Assembly: GCF_000346755.1 (NCBI RefSeq)
Contig: NZ_ANNV01000098.1
Location: forward strand, 1 to 64,000
Length of the DNA stretch: 64,000 nucleotides
Source: Pseudomonas sp. CBZ-4
GTDB lineage: Bacteria; Pseudomonadota; Gammaproteobacteria; Pseudomonadales; Pseudomonadaceae
Direction of reading: 5' to 3'
In this document: in pieces, positions 18,401-25,991 of the stretch
Position numbering within the stretch: position 1 is the stretch's first letter
Layout: every line of letters starts with the position of its first letter
The notes under the pieces: generated by a model
The model's database searches: none
Seen by the model: only the letters and a program-made list of their open reading frames with translations
Told to the model about the DNA's origin: nothing
Position numbers and translations under genes: made by a program

Positions 18401-19032
18401 CCACTGAGCAGATACCCCAGCGCACCTTTGCGCTCATCCGCCAGCGGCAACCCAGGCAACGCAGGGTTGGCGTTTTGCATCAGTGCAATGATCGAGCGCT
18501 GATCGTCGGTGCCGAGCGGCACGGGCCAGGCCAATGCACCACTGAAATTACCCAGTGGATGGACCTGCGCATGCCGCGCCACACGCTGGCTCAGATCGAC
18601 CAGTTCGGCCCAGGACTCGGGCACGCTCAAGCCACTGCCCTGGAGGTAAGACTGAAGGCTGACCAGGCTTTGCGGCGTCAGTGCGTGCTGGCGGTAGTAG
18701 GTGGAATCCTCGCACACAGGCATTGTCATGCCGTGCAACAACGACGCCAGTTCGGCGGCAAAGGCGGTTGTGTACTGCCCTGGTGTGGGGGAAGCGTCCG
18801 GGGAAAACCGCGGGCTCAAAGATGCCATCACTGCCTGAAGCTTCTGCGCCAGTGCTTTCCAGTTGCAGCTGTCGCCAAACGCTGTTTTCAGTGCGGCCGG
18901 GTTATCGAGGCTGGCCGCACGGGGCGGCACGATAGGTATTCGAGTCTGCTTGGCGCTCGTCAACGAAGACTGGATCGGCGGGGCCAGTGAAGGTCTGTGA
19001 CTGAAAGCGCCTGGGGGACGGATGACGGTCAT
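15493..19032 (-). CDS. Giant putative effector with C-terminal OspG/NleH-like kinase fold (paralogue 1)
   Basis: An 1179-aa protein. The C-terminal 166 residues read as a minimal kinase: glycine loop GSGAEAVLY after residue 1016, ATP-binding Lys1036 (VYKCF), catalytic loop HRDLHLGN with Asp1119 and Asn1124, and metal-binding Asp1138 in YPLDIS. This compact form without a full C-lobe resembles type III effector kinases OspG and NleH. A hydrophobic glycine/alanine-rich stretch at about 718-770 (FFLNLIPLRSAIVNF then LDVIGLVTLGAGKAAQAG) resembles the membrane-associated part of Pseudomonas 'dermonecrotic toxin domain' proteins. The first 42 residues have no acidic residue, six Ser in the first 50, and Val/Ile at positions 3-4, like type III signals. 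It lies 49 bases after its paralogue in one operon. Secretion and target are inference. Confidence 0.78.
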   Translation of the reverse strand: MTVIRPPGAFSHRPSLAPPIQSSLTSAKQTRIPIVPPRAASLDNPAALKTAFGDSCNWKALAQKLQAVMASLSPRFSPDASPTPGQYTTAFAAELASLLHGMTMPVCEDSTYYRQHALTPQSLVSLQSYLQGSGLSVPESWAELVDLSQRVARHAQVHPLGNFSGALAWPVPLGTDDQRSIIALMQNANPALPGLPLADERKGALGYLLSGSAVSDADLLAPTRAIEKLLGSPKAQALGLAIQTELGAIATDRSLNEYLLAAIQLGLDPEYGQAPVRNSVAGFDLAQPQHRGQRPSTVIEGLRRHLLDKGRVSEQTALLGARLVLAKSAPQFLVKDIPPSVTYGSLTWTQLAIATARIEADSPGRSLNLSYSEVLALAEQVETPEPVLQDIRKNALADWGVANGLLGNDTPSDAERETVRGEYNRQLQALTTASSLAQTPIPSRREMALAALKAAFPTLEPALFEAQSLVKVFRNEGGDRRFPGARSMLDVVMHGDKLGAQEHWVSADKRIPAAAFCQLYENSKLQVAEPFKAQYDQAITAIEQGQRGLARYLMSTLPPQDQRNLEYGQLEFFHTNDYTMAMDLFSKPSLKTRGHTLRVKTTLEGEVNIYEIDTRRATIEKQNYWKTRYTPPYTDKNLHQVEANVISKTVLFDPFKDEPDLAKERPVPSQGSATFGSPRSDYIGRVFATSLDLHNDDVLQQARGITSFDENAAANKAIGEFFLNLIPLRSAIVNFSNGNVADGLFDLSLDVIGLVTLGAGKAAQAGKAFSKGISSLSGAARAARFLGAAAIEAFNPLSGVGDLTRGAAGLIKQGVRQLAFKSLEGVNWLRGASGSYDVLKAASQQHGAAAIGTFKVAGEMVEGGAILHKGQWYALDVKTLRPYGRPLEAFAPSTHAIKGVVQAKAIPRGAQLNNEWHAAFKVPESSITGLSRNSQGLYRAADGHTTYIRHTDHLGQSAVYEVRQATRTEEGMVQARIYHNNRQTELLVQHVQGDQWQRLGAKGGYPFPVNSDCGREIGSGAEAVLYESRDGTSVYKCFDTEVESFDINAVMDQAYYLNAYYGEGFAEAFTDMGDAYIKMKKLDGVSLKGIQRNSLPVDVRALLDDAFKTMEDKGIFHRDLHLGNFLYSAKDKKIYPLDISTRKHSNGVDGDPLPDDLMDDYELEKADLYAEFNKLLMAA

Positions 19033-19081
19033 GTAAGTGTCGCTCCAAGGAAAAAAAACAGGACAAACCTGCCGTGGCCGC

Positions 19082-22000
19082 TCACGCGATCAACTCACGG
19101 AACTGCGCCCGCAGTTTTTGGGCATCGCGCAGGAAGTCATCCCGGTGTATCGCGTAGGTCGCCTCATCAACGTGCAGGAGGTCGCGAGGCGGAGCGGACA
19201 GGTCCACGGGGTAGACTTTGTTTTCCGTGGCCGAGTAGAGGAAGTTCGACAGCTGCATATCGTCGTGGAACAGCTCCTTGTGTTGCAGGGTGTCCAACAT
19301 GTCTTCGAGTGCGCGCCGGGCCTGCGGCGGCAAGCTGCGCGGGGGAATCTGCTCCAGGCTCACCCCAGGCAGTTTTTTCATCCTCTGGTAGCCATGGCCG
19401 TTTTCGAGCATCGCGCTGGCAAACCCTTCGCCGTAATACTGGTTCAGGCTGGCGGCTTGGCTCTCGAAGTAACCGGGGACTTTTGTATGACCCGGGCTAC
19501 GGGTCTCCTTGTAGACATGCATCCCATCAAGGCTCTCGTAAAGGCGGCCCTCTGACCCGCCGCCAATCACCCGTCCGAGATCCGCCGCCACCCCGGACGG
19601 GCTGCCGCCGCTGGCGCCCAGGCGCATCCACTGGTCGCCCTGCACATGCTGGAGCAACAACGGGGTTTGCCGATTGGCGCTGTAAACCCGCGCCTGGACC
19701 CTCCCCTCAGGCGTATGGCTAACCTCGCGGACGTCATAGACTGCCGATTGGCCACTGCTGTCGATATGCCGGATATGGGAAACGTGGCCATCAGCCGCCA
19801 CATACACACCCTGGCTGTTACGCGAGCGTCCGGCGAGGGTGGACTCGGGCAATCTGTATTCGGCAAACAGCCCGTTGCTCAGCTCCCGACCCGAGGCAAC
19901 CTCCGCCCTGACCAGTACGCCGTCTACCGCCCGTGCATGGGCCTTGAAGTGATCGAGTTCGCCACCAAAAGCACGCAGCTGGTCGACGTCAAAGCCATGC
20001 CATTTGCCATTGCGCAACACGGCGGCGCCTTCAAAAGCCTGGCCTGCCACCTCAAAGGTGCCGATGGCCACTTCAGCGTGCTGTTTGCTGGCGGCCTTCA
20101 GCAGGTCGTAACTGCCACTGGCGCCTCTGAGCCGGTTGACCCCCTCGAGGCCTTTGGCAATCAGACGGCGGCCGCCGTTGCCGATCAACCTGGCGCCGCC
20201 CATGGCCACATCACCGACACCGCTCAGTGGGTTGAATGCAGCGATGGTGCTGGCACCGACAAATCGTGCCACTTTCGCCACCCCGCCGAGCGTGGTGACG
20301 CCCTTTGACACCGCCTTGCCCGCTTGTGCGGCCTTGCCGGCGCCCAAGGTGACCAAGCCAATCAGATCAAGGCTCAAGTCGAACAGGCCTTCGGCAATAT
20401 TGCCGTGGGTGAAGTTGACGATGGCGGACCTCAAGGGAATCAGGTTCAGGAAGAATTCCCCGACCGCCTGGCTGCTGGCTTGCTGGTCGTCATAGGACGT
20501 GTTGCCCCTGGCTTGGCGCAACAGGTCGTCATTGCCCAGGTCCAGGGACTTTGCGAACACCCTGGCGATGTAATCACTGCGCGCCGAGCCGGCGTCGGGG
20601 CTGTCTGCGCCAGTGGACGGTTGCGCCTTGGCCAGGTCGGGCTGCGCATCCTTGAAGGGGTTGAACAACACTGTCTTGCTGATCACGTTGGCTTCTGTCT
20701 GATGCAGGTTGTTGTCCGTGTAAGGCGGTGTGTAGCGCCTGATCCAGAAGTTCTGTTTCTCGATCGTCGCTTTGGCAGTGTCAATCTCATAGACATTGAC
20801 CTCCCCCCCCAGCGTGGTTTTGACCCGCAAGGTATGCCCACGGGTTTTCAGGGTGGGTTTGGAAAACAGGTCCATGGCCATCGTGTAGTCGTTGGTGTGA
20901 AAGAACTCCAACGCCCCGTACTCGAGGTTTTTGCGGTCTTGCGGTGGCAGCGTGGACAACAGGTACTGCGCCAGCCCCTGGTGGCCCTTTTCAGTGGCCG
21001 AGATCGCCTGTTCATATCGGGTCTTGAAGGTCTCGGCTATGTCCAGCTTGCCGCTGTCATACAGCTGGCAAAACGCCGTGGCGGGGATGCGTTTGTCGGC
21101 CGACTCCCAATGCACATCGGCACCCAGTTTTTTGCCGTGCATGACAATGTCCAGCATGGAGCGCGGCCCATCAACCCGCCCGGCCCTGCCGGAAGTCCGG
21201 AACACACCGACCAACGCCTTGGCTTCAAACAGCGCGGGGGCCAGGTCCGGGAACGCCGCCTTGAGCGCGGCCAGCGCCATCTGCCGACGGCTGGGGATGG
21301 GCGTCTGCGCCAGGCTGCTGGCCGTGGTCAGGGCCTGCATCTGGCGGTTGTATGCGATGCGCACTGACTCGCGCTCGGTGTCCGTCGGCGCATCGTGGCT
21401 GAGCACCCCGTTCGCCACGCCCCAGTCCGTCAGTGCCTTTTGCTGGATGCCTTGCAACAGGGTGTTGCTGGTGTGGAGTTGCGCAGCACACGCCAACACT
21501 TCGCCGTAGCTCATGGAGAGCGAGCGTCCAGGTGTGTCCGCTTCGATCCTGGCGGTGGCAATCGCCAATTGAGCCCAGGTCAGGCTGCCGTAGGTCACGC
21601 TCGCGGGGATTTGCCGGACTAAAAACTCGGGCGCGACCCTGGCCAGCAGCAACTGTGCCGCGAGCCTGGCGGTGTGCAAGCTGGCGCGGCCGCTGGCAAT
21701 CAGGTGACGGCTCAGGCCCTCGATCACCTCACTCGCAGGTTGCCCGCGGTGACTGGCCTGCGCCAAGTCAAAACCGGCGGTTTTGTTCGGGCGGGTTTCC
21801 TGGCTCGACTCGGGGTCCAGCCCCAACTGGATCGCCGCCATCAGGTAGTCATTGACACTCGTGTCCGTCGGCACGCCACCCCGTTCAGCCTGGATGGCGT
21901 GCCCCAGTGCCTGGGCCTTGGGTGAACCGAGCAGTTTTTCCAAGGCGCGGCTGGCGACGCCCAGGTCGGCAGCGGTCACTGAACTGCCACTGAGCAAATA

Positions 22001-22552
22001 CCCCAGCACGCCTTTGTCACGGTCAACCAGGGGCAGCCCCGGCAACCCCGTGGTCGTGCCCTGCAGCAGGTGTTGGATGGCGGCCTGGTCCTGCTGCGTC
22101 AAGGGTGCGGGCCAGGCCAGCGCACCGCCGAAATTGCCCAGGGGGGGCGTCTGGGCCCACTTGACCACCCGGCTATTGAGTGTGACCAGCTCCGCCAGGG
22201 TCCTGGGCACATTCAGGCCGCTGCCGCGGATAAAGTCCTCCAGGCTCACCGTGTGTATGGCCGTCAGTGCGTGCTGGCGGAAATAGGCTGAGTCTTCGCA
22301 GACAAACATCGCGGCGCTCTTCAGGCGCGAGGCCGGGTCACTGTCGTGCGTGCCCATGGCCTGGATAATGGCCTGGAGATGCCTGGCCAGGGTCTGCCAA
22401 TTGCAGTTGTCACCGAATGCGCGGTGCAAGGCTGCCGGGTTGTCGAGGGTCTTGGGGGCCGAGGTGCTGGGCTGATCAGGCGTCGTCGATGACGCAACAG
22501 GCAATAAAGCCGCGATTGAAGGCGTGAAACGCGTAGCCGTGATGGCTGACAT
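19082..22552 (-). CDS. Giant putative effector with C-terminal OspG/NleH-like kinase fold (paralogue 2)
   Basis: An 1156-aa paralogue of the downstream gene, closely similar from about residue 35 (LDNPAALHRAFGDNCNW) to the end and nearly identical around EFFHTNDYTMAMDLFSKP. The kinase-like end has a glycine loop GGGSEGRLY, Lys1015 (VYKET), catalytic loop FHDDMQLSN with Asp1098 and Asn1103, and Asp1117 (YPVDLS). The Arg of HRD is Asp1097 here, unlike paralogue 1. The N-terminus MSAITATRFTPS is Ser/Thr-rich, has Ile at position 4 and no acidic residue before 26. It is the promoter-proximal gene; a hrp-box-like sequence lies at 22621-22649. No chaperone or secretion-apparatus gene is in this window. 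Confidence 0.78.
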   Translation of the reverse strand: MSAITATRFTPSIAALLPVASSTTPDQPSTSAPKTLDNPAALHRAFGDNCNWQTLARHLQAIIQAMGTHDSDPASRLKSAAMFVCEDSAYFRQHALTAIHTVSLEDFIRGSGLNVPRTLAELVTLNSRVVKWAQTPPLGNFGGALAWPAPLTQQDQAAIQHLLQGTTTGLPGLPLVDRDKGVLGYLLSGSSVTAADLGVASRALEKLLGSPKAQALGHAIQAERGGVPTDTSVNDYLMAAIQLGLDPESSQETRPNKTAGFDLAQASHRGQPASEVIEGLSRHLIASGRASLHTARLAAQLLLARVAPEFLVRQIPASVTYGSLTWAQLAIATARIEADTPGRSLSMSYGEVLACAAQLHTSNTLLQGIQQKALTDWGVANGVLSHDAPTDTERESVRIAYNRQMQALTTASSLAQTPIPSRRQMALAALKAAFPDLAPALFEAKALVGVFRTSGRAGRVDGPRSMLDIVMHGKKLGADVHWESADKRIPATAFCQLYDSGKLDIAETFKTRYEQAISATEKGHQGLAQYLLSTLPPQDRKNLEYGALEFFHTNDYTMAMDLFSKPTLKTRGHTLRVKTTLGGEVNVYEIDTAKATIEKQNFWIRRYTPPYTDNNLHQTEANVISKTVLFNPFKDAQPDLAKAQPSTGADSPDAGSARSDYIARVFAKSLDLGNDDLLRQARGNTSYDDQQASSQAVGEFFLNLIPLRSAIVNFTHGNIAEGLFDLSLDLIGLVTLGAGKAAQAGKAVSKGVTTLGGVAKVARFVGASTIAAFNPLSGVGDVAMGGARLIGNGGRRLIAKGLEGVNRLRGASGSYDLLKAASKQHAEVAIGTFEVAGQAFEGAAVLRNGKWHGFDVDQLRAFGGELDHFKAHARAVDGVLVRAEVASGRELSNGLFAEYRLPESTLAGRSRNSQGVYVAADGHVSHIRHIDSSGQSAVYDVREVSHTPEGRVQARVYSANRQTPLLLQHVQGDQWMRLGASGGSPSGVAADLGRVIGGGSEGRLYESLDGMHVYKETRSPGHTKVPGYFESQAASLNQYYGEGFASAMLENGHGYQRMKKLPGVSLEQIPPRSLPPQARRALEDMLDTLQHKELFHDDMQLSNFLYSATENKVYPVDLSAPPRDLLHVDEATYAIHRDDFLRDAQKLRAQFRELIA

Positions 22553-22587
22553 GAAAGTACCTGTCCATAGCTGAAAACGTCGTCGAG

Positions 22588-22612
22588 TGGGAGGCGCTTG
22601 TCGGCGCCTCCC
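22588..22612. other. Hairpin in the leader of the giant-protein operon
   Basis: GGGAGGCGC and GGCGCCTCCC form a 9-10 base stem with a short TTGTC loop. It could end transcription from the upstream dehydrogenase gene or structure the 5' leader of the giant-protein mRNA. No T-tract follows on the minus strand, so a terminator role is uncertain. Confidence 0.4.
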
Positions 22613-22620
22613 GGGCTCTA

Positions 22621-22649
22621 TGGGTGTTAAAACCCAAGGACGAAGTTCC
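22621..22649 (-). promoter_or_regulatory. hrp-box-like candidate promoter
   Basis: On the minus strand the sequence reads GGAACT, 16 bases, ACACCCA. The HrpL/RspL sigma consensus is GGAACC-N15/16-CCACNNA, so nine of eleven fixed positions and the spacing agree. It lies about 70 bases upstream of the first giant-protein gene. Two mismatches and an intervening hairpin keep confidence low. Confidence 0.3.
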
Positions 22650-22697
22650 AGCGTGAATGTCAGGCTTTATGTCAACGGAACAAATCTGAAAACCGGC

Positions 22698-23630
22698 TCA
22701 GTAACCGCGTTCGAAGCTGACTTCGCCACGCAGTGCCACCTTGGCCTGATAGGCCCGCAGGTTCTCCAGGAACAACGCCACCATCATCGGCGGCGATGTC
22801 GGCGCCGAGCTATGACCCGTCAACAACAGGCCCCAGGCGGTCCAGAACGGATGGCGTTGCGGCAGCGGCTCCTGGCGGCACACGTCGATCACTGCGCCCG
22901 CCAGATGCCCTTCTTTCAGCGCCTCGACGAGATCGGCATCCACCACCGCCACCCCGCGCCCGACATTGATGAACAACCCGGTCGGCTTGAATTGCTTGAA
23001 CAGCGCCGCGTCGTACAGGTCATGGGTGTTTGGTGTGTTCGGCAGCAGGTTGATCACGTAGTCCACCTCCCCCACCAAGCGGCCCAACTGATCCAGGCCG
23101 GCCACTTCGACAAACGGCGCCTGCTCGCGCACCGTGCTGGCGATGCCATACAGCTTGACGCCAAACGGCACCAGGAACTCGGCAACGCTCTGGCCGATAT
23201 CGCCGCTGCCGACGATCAACACCTTGCGCCCCGCCAGGCTCTGGCCCATGCGGCTGTCCCACTTGCGCTCGACCTGGCTGACCAGCCGCGCCAGCACTTC
23301 GCGCTCGTGGCCGAGCATGTAGGTGAGCACAAACTCCGCCATGACCTGGCCGTAGATGCCCACCGCACGGGTCAGGCGATAGTTGCGCGGCAAGCCCTCG
23401 GCCAGCAGCGGCGTGATGCCCGCCCAGGTCGATTGCAGCCACTGCGGCTGATGGCCCTGGCGCAACAGGGTGGCCAGCAGGTCGGGCTGGCCCAGCCAGA
23501 CCGGGCAATCGGCGGCCAGGCGGGACAATTCGGCCGAGTCGCCGCTGGTCAACACCTCAAGGTCCGGTGCCGCTTCGCCCAGCAATTGGGCGTAGAGCGG
23601 GTGATCCTGTTCAGCAATCAGAACACGCAT
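22698..23630 (-). CDS. D-2-hydroxyacid dehydrogenase (glyoxylate/hydroxypyruvate reductase type)
   Basis: A 310-aa NAD(P)-dependent 2-hydroxyacid dehydrogenase. The nucleotide site is LIVGSGDIGQSVAEFL at about residues 138-153, with Ser/Thr rather than Asp after the next strand (YGIASTVR), suggesting NADPH preference. The catalytic residues are in INVGRGVAVVDADLVEAL (Arg context) and TGHSSAPTSP (His near 285). The GHSSAP motif places it with the GhrA-like reductases of glyoxylate and hydroxypyruvate. Confidence 0.9.
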   Translation of the reverse strand: MRVLIAEQDHPLYAQLLGEAAPDLEVLTSGDSAELSRLAADCPVWLGQPDLLATLLRQGHQPQWLQSTWAGITPLLAEGLPRNYRLTRAVGIYGQVMAEFVLTYMLGHEREVLARLVSQVERKWDSRMGQSLAGRKVLIVGSGDIGQSVAEFLVPFGVKLYGIASTVREQAPFVEVAGLDQLGRLVGEVDYVINLLPNTPNTHDLYDAALFKQFKPTGLFINVGRGVAVVDADLVEALKEGHLAGAVIDVCRQEPLPQRHPFWTAWGLLLTGHSSAPTSPPMMVALFLENLRAYQAKVALRGEVSFERGY

Positions 23631-23703
23631 GCTTAAAACCTTTCAAAAACAGTGCAGACGGCCGCCCGCATCCTTACGGCCACCGCCCACCAATACGATT
23701 GCA

Positions 23704-23730
23704 TTGAAAAATGTGCCCCGGAGGGGGCAC
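23704..23730 (-). terminator. Terminator after ycgL
   Basis: On the minus strand GTGCCCC-CTCC-GGGGCAC is followed by ATTTTTC, seven bases downstream of the ycgL stop. Stem plus T-run makes a plausible intrinsic terminator for the rnd-ycgL operon. Confidence 0.7.
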
Positions 23731-23737
23731 TGACCGA

Positions 23738-24031
23738 TCACATCGGGTCGTTGCGGCGCAGCAATTCTTCGGGCAAGTGTTCGATGTACTCGTCCTCGGG
23801 CGGCGGCATTTGCAGGTGGTAGCCCTGCTTGTCGAGGTTTTCCAGGACCTGCGCGATGTCTTCCTGTTGCAGCTTGCGCTCAGGCGTCAGCACCAGGTTG
23901 AACGCGAGCAGCGGTTTGCCGAATACAGCAAGCAGGCCTTCGGGCACCCGTTCCAGTTCGTCGCTTTTCAGCACGTAGAGGTACATGCCGGCGCGTTTGG
24001 AGCTGCGGTAGATGGAGCAAATACGTTTCAA
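23738..24031 (-). CDS. ycgL: YcgL-family protein
   Basis: A 97-aa YcgL protein. Its conserved opening [19 protein letters not shown] and [13 protein letters not shown] are visible. The start is TTG at 24031, preceded by GGAG at good spacing; the start overlaps the rnd stop by four bases (TTGA), which explains the rare codon and indicates translational coupling. The biochemical function of YcgL is unknown. Confidence 0.9.
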   Translation of the reverse strand: MKRICSIYRSSKRAGMYLYVLKSDELERVPEGLLAVFGKPLLAFNLVLTPERKLQQEDIAQVLENLDKQGYHLQMPPPEDEYIEHLPEELLRRNDPM

Positions 24032-25161
24032 GGCTGTTCTCCGGCAGTGGCCAGGCTGTCGAGCAGCGCCTGGCCCATCAACTCGCGGCGCCAGCCACGC
24101 AGCGAGTCTGGCAATTGGTAAGGCCCATCGGGGTAGCCACTTTTGACCAGGGCTTCGAGAGTTTTCTTGCGCAGCATCAGTTCCGGGGCCATGTCCAGGC
24201 GCTCGGCTTCGGCCTGGCCGAGGGCGCGCAGTTGCTTGATCAGCGTGGCGGCGTCCACCGGCAACGGCTCGGCCACGGCCGGCGGCCATTGGTCGATGGA
24301 CACACTGCCGGCACGCTTGATCAGGTCCAGCAGGAACTGGCCGTCCTGACGCACGGTGCGCGGGTGCATGTCTTCGATCTTGCCCAGGGCGGCGAGGTTA
24401 TCCGGCTGGGTCTTGGCCAGGGGCCACAACGAGTGTTCGCGAATGATGCGATTGCGCGGCAGGTCACGGGCACGGGCTTGCTGCTCGCGCCAGGCGCACA
24501 GTTCACGCAATACGGCGAGCTGGGCGCGGGACAGTTTCCACGCCAGCTTGGCGTCGCGGTACACCTCGTACGGATCGGTTTCGCGGCGCAGGTTGGCCAC
24601 CAGCTCCGCACCGTCTTCCAGCACCCAGGCGTATTTGTCGTCGGACAGCTGCGGGCGCAGGCGCACATAGACTTCGGCCAGGTGCAGCGCGTCTTCGGCG
24701 GCGTAGCTGATCTGCGTCTCCGACAGCGGTCGCTGCAACCAGTCCGAGCGGGTCTCGCCCTTGGGCAGTTCGATGTCCAGCACCGCTTGCACCAGCCGTG
24801 AATAGCCCATGGAGAACCCGAGGTTCAGGTACGCGGCGGCCAATTGGGTGTCGAACAACGGCACCGGCAGGCTGCCAGTCAGGCGCAGCAACACTTCCAG
24901 GTCTTCGCTGCACGCGTGCACCACCTTGATCACCGCCGGGTTTTCCAGCAAAGCGGCCAAAGGTTGCCAGTTGTCGATGGTCAGGGGGTCGATCAGGTAA
25001 GCGCGCACGCCATCACCAATCTGGATCAGCCCGGCAATGGGATAAAAGGTGTCGACCCGCATGAATTCGGTGTCGAGGGCGACGAATGGCAACTGCTGCC
25101 ATTCGGCGCAATGCTGGCCGAGGCTATCGTTGTCGCAGATCCAGTGAATATCGATGGCCAC
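24028..25161 (-). CDS. rnd: Ribonuclease D
   Basis: A 377-aa 3'-5' exoribonuclease for tRNA maturation. The DEDDy catalytic residues are visible: Asp30 and Glu32 in ALDTEFMR, Asp87 in HACSEDLEV, and Tyr153/Asp157 in SYAAEDALH. An HRDC domain follows from about residue 205 ([20 protein letters not shown]). It is the first gene of an operon with ycgL. Confidence 0.96.
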   Translation of the reverse strand: MAIDIHWICDNDSLGQHCAEWQQLPFVALDTEFMRVDTFYPIAGLIQIGDGVRAYLIDPLTIDNWQPLAALLENPAVIKVVHACSEDLEVLLRLTGSLPVPLFDTQLAAAYLNLGFSMGYSRLVQAVLDIELPKGETRSDWLQRPLSETQISYAAEDALHLAEVYVRLRPQLSDDKYAWVLEDGAELVANLRRETDPYEVYRDAKLAWKLSRAQLAVLRELCAWREQQARARDLPRNRIIREHSLWPLAKTQPDNLAALGKIEDMHPRTVRQDGQFLLDLIKRAGSVSIDQWPPAVAEPLPVDAATLIKQLRALGQAEAERLDMAPELMLRKKTLEALVKSGYPDGPYQLPDSLRGWRRELMGQALLDSLATAGEQP

Positions 25162-25284
25162 ACGGCTCTCCCTTGAAGAATGGCGCGCAGTATATATCGC
25201 GAAAGGGCCTCGCGAGCACTCGCAATACCCCCGCCATCATGAAAACTCCGACAAGAGACGAAAGAATAGTCCGACAGGCGGCAG

Positions 25285-25893
25285 TTATCCTCTCTTACGC
25301 AGCACGTAGACCCGCCACAGCTTGGAGCCGGGCATGAATTCCTGGTGGTTGAGCACGCTGAAACCGGCCTGACGAAATTCGTCCTCCACGGCCACGGCCA
25401 CCGCCGAATTGACCGAGACGATCACCGTGTCGCGGCTGACTCGATGAAACTCGCGCAGCAAGGCCAGGCGCCCTTCGCTGCTGGGCACATGGCGAAACAG
25501 CTCCAGGCAGAAAATGCAGTCCACGGCATTCGCCGACAGGCCGATGGAAAACGCCGAGCCCTGGAACGTCTTGATCCGCTTGAGCAGCGCCGCCGGGTGG
25601 TGGGTGCGGGCGTGGTCGAGCATGGCCTGGGAATTGTCCGAGGCCAGGATCACGCGGTTGACGTGCTCGGCCAACACCGGCCAGAAGCGCCCCGAGCCGC
25701 AGGCCAGGTCGAGGATCAACCCCGGCTCGCCCGCCACCTTCAGCGCGTGGCGCACCAACCGTTCATCACGCCACGCCGCCAGGCGCTGCAACAGCCCGGG
25801 CGGACGTGTGTCGCCACAGACCCGCGCGTGCTCACGATCACAGCGCTCGGCGTATTCGATCTCGATGGAGGATGGAGGTTGTGGCGACATCAC
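25285..25893 (-). CDS. Class I SAM-dependent methyltransferase
   Basis: A 202-aa methyltransferase. Motif I is ILDLACGSGRFWPVLAE at about residues 61-77, the acidic strand-2 end is ILASDNSQAMLDHA, and VDCIFCLELFRHVPSSEGR carries motif II. A methyltransferase-11-like fold with substrate unknown. It stands alone between rnd and the glutamine-synthetase-like gene, all on the minus strand. Confidence 0.87.
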   Translation of the reverse strand: MMSPQPPSSIEIEYAERCDREHARVCGDTRPPGLLQRLAAWRDERLVRHALKVAGEPGLILDLACGSGRFWPVLAEHVNRVILASDNSQAMLDHARTHHPAALLKRIKTFQGSAFSIGLSANAVDCIFCLELFRHVPSSEGRLALLREFHRVSRDTVIVSVNSAVAVAVEDEFRQAGFSVLNHQEFMPGSKLWRVYVLRKRG

Positions 25894-25991
25894 GGGCCCA
25901 TATGAAGGAAACGATAGTGAACGACCTTATGCCGCAGCTTAACCACTGCAACGTGAAAAAAAGGTCGAAGCCTTCACCACCGCAAACCCGA

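Noticed and set aside
17248..18990. 580-codon open frame opposite the first giant-protein gene
   Set aside because: High-GC shadow of the minus-strand gene. Composition rich in Arg, Gln, His and Gly with no recognisable domain, and the minus-strand frame has paralogue support.
15493..22552. Insecticidal Tc toxin, Rhs or contact-dependent inhibition protein
   Set aside because: No YD repeats, no filamentous haemagglutinin or VgrG-type domains, no immunity gene downstream; the kinase-like end fits better.
22588..22612. Intrinsic terminator between the dehydrogenase and giant-protein genes
   Set aside because: Strong stem but no T-run on the minus strand; kept only as a hairpin of uncertain role.
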